The notes under the pieces were generated by a model. That model did no database searches. It was not told where the DNA came from and saw only the letters and a program-made list of their open reading frames with translations. From positions 1 through 7,737 of the forward strand of contig CAKMNE010000069.1 of assembly GCA_927798505.1 (NCBI GenBank): 7,737 bases of DNA, given 5' to 3'. The translations under genes were made by a program, and so were the position numbers. Shown here piece by piece: positions 1-5,775 of the stretch (position 1 is its first letter; the number at the start of each line of letters is the position of its first letter). The DNA comes from an uncultured Bacteroidales bacterium (lineage in GTDB: Bacteria > Bacteroidota > Bacteroidia > Bacteroidales > UBA932).

Positions 1-51
1 AGCACCTGCTTTGCAAGCAGGGGGTCAAGAGTTCGAATCTCTTTATCTCCA
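1..51 (+). tRNA. tRNA-Ala(UGC), 3' part (5' end outside the window)
   Basis: The anticodon arm is a 5-bp stem (5-9 with 17-21) closing a 7-base loop (10-16) with anticodon TGC at 12-14. A 5-base variable region (22-26) follows. The T arm is a 5-bp stem (27-31 with 39-43) around the loop TTCGAAT, then seven acceptor bases (44-50) and discriminator A at 51. UGC reads alanine GCN codons. CCA is not encoded (the next bases are CTT), so it must be added after transcription. The D arm and 5' acceptor strand lie upstream of the window. The terminator directly downstream shows that this is the last gene of its transcript and not a 16S-23S spacer tRNA. Confidence 0.93.
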
Positions 52-63
52 CTTCAAAACATT

Positions 64-98
64 AGCACCTGCAGATTTTTCTGCAGGTGCTTTTTTTT
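64..98 (+). terminator. Intrinsic terminator of the tRNA-Ala transcript
   Basis: A perfect 11-bp stem (64-74 with 81-91) has a 6-base loop (75-80) and runs into eight T residues (91-98). It sits 12 bases after the tRNA and fits a rho-independent terminator on the plus strand. On the minus strand the same hairpin lies just past the glycosyltransferase stop codon at 105. That side lacks a good U-tract, so it would end that convergent message less well. The 5' arm begins with the same nine bases as tRNA positions 1-9. Confidence 0.93.
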
Positions 99-104
99 GT
101 CTCT

Positions 105-1277
105 TTACAGAACCCGGATAAGCTTTTTGCGGCTGATGATGTCATTGTAGCGCTCGACAACTTCGTCGGCAACACTTTCCCAGCTGCGCACGATGGAGTG
201 TGATGCTCGAATGCCCACCTCGCGCACTCTATTCCTGTCGTTTTTCAGCGCAAGAAGCGTATTCTTGAAATCCGTCAGGTCATTGTCGATAAGAAAACCG
301 TTCTCATTGTCCCGGATAATAGTCGATGCGGTAGCCCCTTTCACCATAACGGATGGAGTATGCAGGGCTGCGGCCTCCCTGACTACCAGCGGTGCATTGT
401 CGTAGAGCGAAGGGAAAAGGAACAGGTCGGCCGCCGCGTAGTAGGTCTTCATCTTCTCCCTGTCAGTAATGCTGCCCACAAAAGTCACCTTGTCATCAAG
501 CCCTTTCTCCGCAACAAGCTTCTTCATCTCATCTGCCGCATAGCCTATCCCCACAAAGAACATCCTGAAGTCGGTATCCTTGATCTGCTCGAGAGCATCG
601 ATAATGAAGCGCACATTCTTTTCCCAGATATGCTGACCCACGAAAAGGAATACGAAATCATCCTTCGAAACCCCAAGCTGGGCTCTGGCATTCTCGAAAA
701 AGGACTCCGGATAATCCGCCACCAGATCGCTTCCGTTGTCTACAACCTCCACGTGACCGTGGAACCCGTAATCCCGGATAACGTCAATCACAGAAGCCTG
801 AGGCACCCACACCTGGTCAGCCTTGTTGTAGAAATCCACTATATATTTAATAAGTTCATCCAGCACCAAATCGCTCTTGATGATTCTGGAAAAGTCATCC
901 CTGTACTTGGAATGGAAGGTTGCAACGAGCGGAACCTTCTGGTTTTTGGCCACTCTTGCCGCAAATCCGCCGGTCGTGAAAGGCGTATGTGCGTGTATGA
1001 TTTTGAAACTCTTGCTGTTCACCTTGCGCAAAGTCCTCGGATCAATCTCCGGAATACCGGTGACATAGGGGTGGCGGAAAGGAACAGGCATTGACAGATA
1101 ATTGATTACCTGGTAGTCGTAATTGTATGTCGCTCCAGGAACATTCGGCGTAATTACAGCAACGCCACCAACCTTCTTCTGAAGCCAATATGCATAATTC
1201 TGAACACAGACGGACACCCCATCCATCACTGGAGGAAAGCATTCGTTAAACAATCCTACGTTGAATTCTTCTTTCAT
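105..1277 (-). CDS. Family 4 glycosyltransferase (GT-B fold)
   Basis: The 390-residue protein has the full length and layout of a retaining GT4 (glycosyltransferase group 1) enzyme, which transfers a sugar from a nucleotide-sugar to an acceptor on the cytoplasmic side of the membrane. The N-terminal Rossmann half carries NECFPPVMDGVS (11-22), HAHTPF (95-100) and FHSKYRDDF (121-129). The C-terminal half starts near 205 with the donor-phosphate loop FVGQHIWEKN (212-221). It holds the EX7E-type site as DNAPLVVRE (293-301), where the first acidic residue is Asp. There is no signal peptide or membrane helix. Start ATG 1275-1277 follows an A-run and no closer alternative is needed. The gene stands alone: it is divergent from the lipoprotein gene and convergent with the tRNA. 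Acceptor and sugar cannot be told from sequence; glycolipid or capsule and LPS-type mannosyl- or glucosyltransferase are possible. Confidence 0.93.
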   Translation of the reverse strand: MKEEFNVGLFNECFPPVMDGVSVCVQNYAYWLQKKVGGVAVITPNVPGATYNYDYQVINYLSMPVPFRHPYVTGIPEIDPRTLRKVNSKSFKIIHAHTPFTTGGFAARVAKNQKVPLVATFHSKYRDDFSRIIKSDLVLDELIKYIVDFYNKADQVWVPQASVIDVIRDYGFHGHVEVVDNGSDLVADYPESFFENARAQLGVSKDDFVFLFVGQHIWEKNVRFIIDALEQIKDTDFRMFFVGIGYAADEMKKLVAEKGLDDKVTFVGSITDREKMKTYYAAADLFLFPSLYDNAPLVVREAAALHTPSVMVKGATASTIIRDNENGFLIDNDLTDFKNTLLALKNDRNRVREVGIRASHSIVRSWESVADEVVERYNDIISRKKLIRVL

Positions 1278-1429
1278 TTTTTGCGGTTTATTTCAGTACT
1301 TTTCAATTGCCGTGGCAAAGATAACATTTGCGTATTGAATTCCGTGACAAAAAATAATCCTTTCTGAAATAATGGTAAATATGTGACGAGCGGGACGAAA
1401 GTGATTGCTTTTCTTTATTTCTTTGCGCC
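1278..1429. other. Divergent intergenic region, 152 bp
   Basis: This AT-rich gap separates the glycosyltransferase and lipoprotein genes and must hold both promoters. The minus-strand side has a good -7 box at 1316-1323. The plus-strand side has only imperfect candidates: TAAATATG at 1376-1383, and TTTCTTTG at 1418-1425, which ends four bases before the ATG. Neither has a well-spaced -33 element. A short inverted repeat, TTGCC-GT-GGCAA (1307-1318), overlaps the minus-strand -7 box. I see no small ORF, RNA gene or terminator here. Confidence 0.7.
1316..1351 (-). promoter_or_regulatory. Candidate promoter of the glycosyltransferase gene
   Basis: Read on the minus strand, TATCTTTG (1316-1323) matches the Bacteroidota -7 consensus TAnnTTTG exactly. 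TTTG (1348-1351) lies 24 bases upstream, slightly longer than the usual 17-23 spacing to the -33 element. The start codon is 38 bases downstream of the -7 box, giving a short leader of about 30 bases that ends in an A-run. The match is seen; its use is inferred. Confidence 0.5.
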
Positions 1430-2629
1430 ATGAGATTCTTCATAAGCTTGTTTCTATCGTTGGCCGTTTTGCTTCCGTCCTGTACGCCCCGTCTCACGCC
1501 ATTAAGCCAAAGACGAGGTGACGGAAGCAGGTCAGGAACAGATGGCACAGACACTCCCGGCAATCCGGGCTTCATTACGTCGGGAGATGAGGATGGAGAT
1601 CCGGAGGGAGTGTCTCCTGCTGTCTTTGTGTGTGGGGTCGAGCATCCTGATACCGATTCTGCGAAGATTGTCGTATTACGGGAATCACTTCTTATGCTTG
1701 CTTTAACACCGGATATCCAAAGCGGAATCGGGCTCGACCCAGACACACATTTTCTTTTTTCGGACAGCCTCTACACCACAACATCATACGCAGACCACAC
1801 AACAGTAGCGCTTGGCGGGAAGCCTCTGTTTTCTTACGAGGGCAGGGAATATATAGTCGGACTGATTCCCTCGCGGCGGGGACTCTGGACTCTGGGCAAC
1901 AACAGGTCCGGAGAGGGCTTTGCAATGAGGCTCAATGGTGAAGCCGTATTCAAATCAGGAAGCGGCAAGGCAAGGGACCTGCATATGGATGGCGACAATG
2001 TCTATTGCATCTATGACTCCAGCGTAGGCGCGGAGTCCCTGGTTACTCTCGTGCAGGAAGGCACCTCCCACGGTATGACTCCCAGATATGGTTTGAGCGT
2101 GATTGACGCAAGAGTCAGCGGCGGGGAACTGTGGATGCTTGAAAAGGGGGAGGATGGCTGGATAGTCTCCACTTCTGAGGAGCGCTTCGACTATGCTTTC
2201 GTGCCGCCTTTCCAGTTCAGGATGGGCCGTCTGTACACAGGTCCGGACGGCAGGTGCACCGCCGTCATATCGACGGTCGCCCCGGGTTATGGAATGCCGG
2301 TGGAAATCATCTGCAGTGAAGGAGAGTCATTCATTACCGGAGGCGGCGGAGGCAGCATATATCACTATTTCGAAGGCTCGATACCCTATCGGCTGTGCTA
2401 TGACAAACAATGCACACATTTGTCAATCAGTACCGGTATGAAAGAACTTGCCGCTCTGGACAGTGTGGTTGTAAGCAACCGCAGTGCGGCTGCCGCACTG
2501 GGAGACCATATGGTGGTAGCCTGCTACCCCGCTGCCGGCGGAGAGGCTTTTTTATGGCACAACGGGAATATCAATGGCTTGGGTTTCGAAGGGTATCCGA
2601 CAGGGGTCAGCATCAATCCTCCCAAGTGA
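1430..2629 (+). CDS. Predicted lipoprotein of unknown function, beta-rich, possibly a beta-propeller
   Basis: I do not recognise this 399-residue protein as a named family. Residues 1-17 form a signal peptide (Arg2, then a Phe/Leu-rich core) that ends in the lipobox-like LPSC with Cys18, so a lipid-anchored envelope protein is likely. Pro at the -2 position makes the lipobox imperfect. A low-complexity Gly/Asp/Ser/Pro stretch (about 29-62) looks like a flexible tether. The rest is rich in short beta strands with recurrent G-x-x-W or aromatic blades such as GLWTLGNN (151-158), GGELWMLEKG (231-240) and FLWHNGN (374-380), which suggests a propeller-like fold. A Gly run lies at 304-308. No catalytic motif is visible. 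Cys18 is not followed by the acidic residues of the Bacteroidota surface-export signal, so a periplasm-facing site is more likely. Its 3' end overlaps tsaE by 17 bp on the other strand. Confidence 0.85.
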   Translation: MRFFISLFLSLAVLLPSCTPRLTPLSQRRGDGSRSGTDGTDTPGNPGFITSGDEDGDPEGVSPAVFVCGVEHPDTDSAKIVVLRESLLMLALTPDIQSGIGLDPDTHFLFSDSLYTTTSYADHTTVALGGKPLFSYEGREYIVGLIPSRRGLWTLGNNRSGEGFAMRLNGEAVFKSGSGKARDLHMDGDNVYCIYDSSVGAESLVTLVQEGTSHGMTPRYGLSVIDARVSGGELWMLEKGEDGWIVSTSEERFDYAFVPPFQFRMGRLYTGPDGRCTAVISTVAPGYGMPVEIICSEGESFITGGGGGSIYHYFEGSIPYRLCYDKQCTHLSISTGMKELAALDSVVVSNRSAAAALGDHMVVACYPAAGGEAFLWHNGNINGLGFEGYPTGVSINPPK

Positions 2630-3038
2630 CAAGCCTCGCGCCGTCCTCCCTTACACTGATGCTTACCCTGAGGGTATCCTCGGGAAGCAGGTCCTCGATG
2701 TTCTCCGGCCACTCCATAATGCAGAGTGCGCCCATGTCCAGATAGTCGTACAGGCCAATGTCCAGAGCTTCGGAAAGTTTGTTGATGCGGTAGAAGTCAA
2801 AATGAAACATAGGCTCGCCGGTCGCGGTCCTGTACTCGTTGACTATGGAGAAGGTCGGGGAACTGACTGCATCTTCCTTTACACCGAGCGCCCGGCAGAT
2901 GGCGGTAGTGAACGTGGTCTTGCCGCTGCCCATAGGGGCGTAGAAAGCGATGATGTTTCTGCCGGCTGTTTGCCGGAGAAAATCCTTTGCCGCGGCATCT
3001 ATGGATGCCAGGGAAGCTATAATGATTTCGTGTTTCAT
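2613..3038 (-). CDS. tsaE: TsaE, ATPase for tRNA t6A37 synthesis
   Basis: TsaE is the P-loop ATPase that acts with TsaB and TsaD to load threonylcarbamoyl onto A37 of ANN-decoding tRNAs in the cytoplasm. The 141-residue protein matches the usual family length. It has Walker A as APMGSGKTT (34-42; first Gly replaced by Ala), the switch-like SSPTFSIVNEY (59-69), HFDFYRI (79-85) and the late EWPEN motif (109-113). The frame is open to an ATG at 3161, but those 41 extra codons lie opposite the comM start, carry no family similarity, and would make the protein too long. The ATG at 3038 gives MKHEIIIAS, a natural TsaE start. The gene is divergent from comM (30 bp) and its last 17 bp overlap the end of the lipoprotein gene. 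Confidence 0.95.
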   Translation of the reverse strand: MKHEIIIASLASIDAAAKDFLRQTAGRNIIAFYAPMGSGKTTFTTAICRALGVKEDAVSSPTFSIVNEYRTATGEPMFHFDFYRINKLSEALDIGLYDYLDMGALCIMEWPENIEDLLPEDTLRVSISVREDGARLVTWED

Positions 3039-3046
3039 TCGGATGA

Positions 3047-3054
3047 CAAATTTA
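3047..3054 (-). promoter_or_regulatory. Candidate -7 element of tsaE
   Basis: Read on the minus strand this is TAAATTTG, an exact TAnnTTTG match in the 30-bp gap before tsaE. Only eight bases separate it from the ATG, so transcription from it would give a leaderless or nearly leaderless message. No TTTG stands at -33 spacing (only a CCTG at 23 bases), which weakens the call; an AT-rich gap can yield the match by chance. Confidence 0.38.
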
Positions 3055-3068
3055 CTTGAAAAATCGAT

Positions 3069-4601
3069 ATGCTGATACAGGTTTATGGTGCTAAATGCAT
3101 AGGAATTGAAGCGGTGGTCGTGACCGTCGAAGTCGATGTGACAATGGGTATAGGCATACACCTCTGCGGGCTTGCGGACGTGGCTGTCAAAGAAAGCCTT
3201 ATCCGCACGGTAAGTGCCCTGAGCTCAAGCGGATTCCGCATTCCGGGCAAGAAAATAGTAATCAATCTGGCCCCCGCCGACCTGCACAAAAGCGGAAGCG
3301 GCTATGACTTGCCGATTGCACTCGGCATTATCGCTGCATCTGAGCAGCTGAGTTTCCCGGACCTGGACAAGTACCTGATTATGGGAGAACTTGGACTCGA
3401 CGGCTCTGTGCGTCAGATTCCCGGCGCCCTGCCTATCGCGGACATGGCTTCATCCCTGGGCTTCAGAGCCTGCATACTGCCCCGTTCTTCCGCTCTGGAG
3501 GCTGCAGAGGTCAGCGGCCTGCGCATCTACGGAGTGGGGAGCCTGGATGAGGTTATCCGTATCTTCAGCTGCCCGGAGGATTGCGACGATTTGCTGGTCG
3601 GGCGCGGTGAGGCGGGGGAGTCTGCCTGCCCGGACTCCGGAGTGGATTTCGCTGACATCATAGGCCAGGAAGGGGCCAAAAGAGGATTGGAAATAGCGGC
3701 CGCGGGAGGACATAATCTGCTGATGATAGGGAGTCCCGGCAGCGGCAAGAGCACCTTGGCGAAGGCAATGGCTGACATACTCCCTCCAATGACGCCTCAG
3801 GAAGCCTTGCTCACCAGGAAGATATATTCCGTTGCCGGCAAGGGGGATGCGGCTTGTGCCATGAAGTACCGCCGCCCCTTCCGTTCGCCTCATTGCAGCG
3901 CCTCGCTGGCGGCTATGATAGGTGGCGGCGGTGGAGACAATGTCCAGCCGGGTGAGGTTTCGCTCGCCCACGGGGGAGTGCTCTTCCTGGACGAGCTTAC
4001 ACTGATGCCGAAATCGGTGCTGGAGTCCCTCAGGGCCCCGCTCGAAGACCGCAAGGTCAGCATTTCCCGTCTCAGGACCAAGGTGGAATTTCCCGCGTCG
4101 TTCACCCTTGTGGCTGCAGCTAATCCCTGCCCCTGCGGCTATTATGGAGACGGGGACCGCTGCACCTGCACTCCGGCCCAAAGAATGGCTTACCTGGGAC
4201 GCCTGAGCGGGCCGCTGATCGACAGGATGGATTTGCAGATATTCGTAAATTCGGTTCCTCCGCGCCGCATATTGGGAGGGCCCAAGGCCGAATCCAGCGC
4301 GCGGGTGGCGGCAAGGGTGCTTGCCGCAAGAAAAATCCAGGAAAGGCGCTTCCGGGAGGAAAGCATCAACTGCAATGCGGAGATGAACAACAGACAAATT
4401 GAGAAATACTGCCCACTCTCGCCTCAGTGCAGTGATGCGCTGGAGCGCATACTCGGGACCATGCACCTTTCAATGAGGGCATATTTCCGTATCATAAGGA
4501 TGGCCCGCACCATCGCAGACCTGGAGGGTGCCCCTCAAATAGAGCCATACCACCTTGAAGAGGCGGCATCTTACAGATTTCTCGACAGGGAAAAGGCCTA
4601 G
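3069..4601 (+). CDS. comM: ComM/YifB-family AAA+ ATPase (Mg-chelatase-like)
   Basis: The 510-residue protein has the complete family layout. An N-terminal ChlI/Lon-protease-like domain (about 1-165; GIGIHLCGLAD at 27-37, INLAPADL at 65-72) is followed by the Mg-chelatase-type AAA+ core: Walker A GSPGSGKST (221-229), Walker B VLFLDE (304-309) and the arginine-finger region GPLIDRMDL (381-389). Paired cysteines C354/C356 and C365/C367 form the family's putative metal-binding insert. The C-terminal helical domain (about 400-510) ends in the usual SYRFLDR. In transformable bacteria ComM is a hexameric helicase that extends branch migration during integration of taken-up DNA; in other bacteria (YifB) its role is unclear. 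No other competence gene is in view. ATG 3069 is the first in-frame start after the 30-bp gap to tsaE. It ends 4 bp before the EnvC-like gene, with no terminator between them. Confidence 0.95.
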   Translation: MLIQVYGAKCIGIEAVVVTVEVDVTMGIGIHLCGLADVAVKESLIRTVSALSSSGFRIPGKKIVINLAPADLHKSGSGYDLPIALGIIAASEQLSFPDLDKYLIMGELGLDGSVRQIPGALPIADMASSLGFRACILPRSSALEAAEVSGLRIYGVGSLDEVIRIFSCPEDCDDLLVGRGEAGESACPDSGVDFADIIGQEGAKRGLEIAAAGGHNLLMIGSPGSGKSTLAKAMADILPPMTPQEALLTRKIYSVAGKGDAACAMKYRRPFRSPHCSASLAAMIGGGGGDNVQPGEVSLAHGGVLFLDELTLMPKSVLESLRAPLEDRKVSISRLRTKVEFPASFTLVAAANPCPCGYYGDGDRCTCTPAQRMAYLGRLSGPLIDRMDLQIFVNSVPPRRILGGPKAESSARVAARVLAARKIQERRFREESINCNAEMNNRQIEKYCPLSPQCSDALERILGTMHLSMRAYFRIIRMARTIADLEGAPQIEPYHLEEAASYRFLDREKA

Positions 4602-4605
4602 GCAA

Positions 4606-5775
4606 TTAACGGAGCCATTTCTCCGGGTCTGTGGAGTCGGTGCCCTTCCACACCTGGAAGTGCAGCTGGGTTTCTCCCGAGATGGTATCCACGTGGCCAA
4701 GGACAGTGCCGGTCTTCACTTTGTCGCCGGCCTTGACGGTCACGTCCTTGAGCTTGCAGTAGAAGGTGTAGTATTCGCCGTGCTGCACAAGTATGCACTG
4801 GTTGTAGCCCGGCATCACCACCACCTGGCGCACTTCGCCATTGAAAACTGCCTTCACCTCGGCTCCGGCGCTGGTGGCTATATTGATTCCGTTGTTGAAG
4901 GGGAGCGCCACATTCTTGTAAACCGGATGGTAGTGCTGGCCATAGCGTCCTACCACAGTCCCGCTCACAGGCCAAGGCAACTTGCCCTTGTTTGCGGCAA
5001 AACCGGATGACTGCTTGACATCCTCCTTTGACTTGGCTTTGGACTTGGCCTTGGCTTTGGCCTCGGCCGCCACCATTTCCTGAATCTTCCTGTTTAGAGC
5101 ATCGGCTTCCTTCTGCATCTTTGCAAGTTTTTTCCTGTAGGCCTCCTTGTCCTTCTTCAGGGCATCAACTATATCCTTTTCCGCCTTTTCATCCGCCTTC
5201 AGCGCGTCCAGGTCGGCTGACCTTTGCTCCAGAATCAGCTTGTAATCCGCCTTGAGGCTGTCCAGACTTGCCTTCTGCTCCTGCAGTGAGGCCTTTTTGT
5301 CCCTGATGGATTTGGCCTGGGCCTTCAAGCTGTGGGATATGCTTTTCATATAGGCGGCTCTTCGGATGGTCTGCCCGAGCCCTTCGCCGGAGAAGATATA
5401 TACAAACCAGATGTTGGTGTCTCTGCTGAGATAGGCCCTTTGCACCAGTTTTCCGTAGAGCTGCATGGTGGTGTCCAGCTGGCCGGAGGCAAGGTCTATT
5501 TCGCGCTGCTTGCGCTCCAGCTCCACTTCGAGCGAATCCAAGCTCTTTCCCGCCTGAGCCACCAGCTGCTTGCCCGTCTCCACCTTCATTCGGGTAAGCT
5601 CCAGCCTGGCGGCCGCATCGGCACTCTTCGAATCATTAGCCTTGATCTGACGGTCGAGCTCCGCAATCTCGCCGCGCAGCTTTTCGAGCTGTTTCTTCTG
5701 CTTCGAACTGTTCTGGCCCGCGAGCGGAAGCGTCACGAGCAGCAGGAGTGCTATTATGATACCCTTTCCTTTCAC
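4606..5775 (-). CDS. EnvC-like protein: coiled coil plus degenerate LytM (M23) domain
   Basis: The start is GTG 5773-5775, giving 389 residues with a signal peptide (KGKG then a Leu-rich core, cut near AGQ at 19-21). The open frame runs further upstream, but there it only shadows the TPR gene, and no ATG is placed correctly. Two long charged coiled coils (about 23-113 and 146-236) come first, then an Ala/Lys linker (239-250) and a LytM domain (about 267-389). The zinc ligands of active M23 peptidases are mostly gone: the HxxxD site reads NNGIN (294-298), the YxHL site reads YCKL (339-342), and HLH reads QLH (370-372). This matches E. coli EnvC, which does not cut peptidoglycan itself but activates amidases at the division site. 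A similar role in the periplasm is inferred. The start overlaps the TPR gene stop by 4 bp, so the two are likely co-translated. Confidence 0.92.
   Translation of the reverse strand: MKGKGIIIALLLLVTLPLAGQNSSKQKKQLEKLRGEIAELDRQIKANDSKSADAAARLELTRMKVETGKQLVAQAGKSLDSLEVELERKQREIDLASGQLDTTMQLYGKLVQRAYLSRDTNIWFVYIFSGEGLGQTIRRAAYMKSISHSLKAQAKSIRDKKASLQEQKASLDSLKADYKLILEQRSADLDALKADEKAEKDIVDALKKDKEAYRKKLAKMQKEADALNRKIQEMVAAEAKAKAKSKAKSKEDVKQSSGFAANKGKLPWPVSGTVVGRYGQHYHPVYKNVALPFNNGINIATSAGAEVKAVFNGEVRQVVVMPGYNQCILVQHGEYYTFYCKLKDVTVKAGDKVKTGTVLGHVDTISGETQLHFQVWKGTDSTDPEKWLR
5026..5061 (-). repeat. Six tandem 6-bp units coding an (Ala/Ser)-Lys linker
   Basis: Six consecutive 6-bp units (plus-strand forms such as CTTGGC and TTTGGC) encode AK-AK-AK-SK-AK-SK, residues 239-250 of the EnvC-like protein. 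The units vary only at third positions and in the Ala/Ser codon. The block sits between the second coiled coil and the LytM domain. Gain or loss of a unit would keep the reading frame and change the linker length by two residues. Confidence 0.85.

Noticed and set aside
1..98. tRNA 3' end as an integration site of a mobile element
   Set aside because: The repeated 9 bases are from the anticodon arm and not the tRNA 3' end, no integrase or second tRNA end is present, and the repeat is part of a working terminator hairpin.
360..1094. A 244-codon open frame antisense to the glycosyltransferase
   Set aside because: It has no recognisable domain, signal or start context, and the other strand carries all GT4 motifs.
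1376..1383. TAAATATG as the -7 box of the lipoprotein gene
   Set aside because: It differs from TAnnTTTG at one key base and no TTTG stands 17-23 bases upstream, so I did not list it as a promoter.
2339..2354. GGC/GGA-rich run in the lipoprotein gene as a phase-variable tract
   Set aside because: It is short, imperfect and codes a Gly run in frame; there is no homopolymer of a length typical for on/off switching.
3039..3161. A 41-codon upstream extension of tsaE
   Set aside because: It lies opposite the comM start, has no TsaE similarity, and would make the protein longer than the family. ATG 3038 fits the family start.
3450..4466. A 338-codon open frame antisense to comM
   Set aside because: Its composition (Arg/Ala/Gly/His rich, no motif) is that of a shadow frame, while the opposite strand encodes a complete conserved ATPase.
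4602..4605. A shared terminator between comM and the EnvC-like gene
   Set aside because: The gap is four bases and no hairpin with a U-tract is visible on either strand around it.
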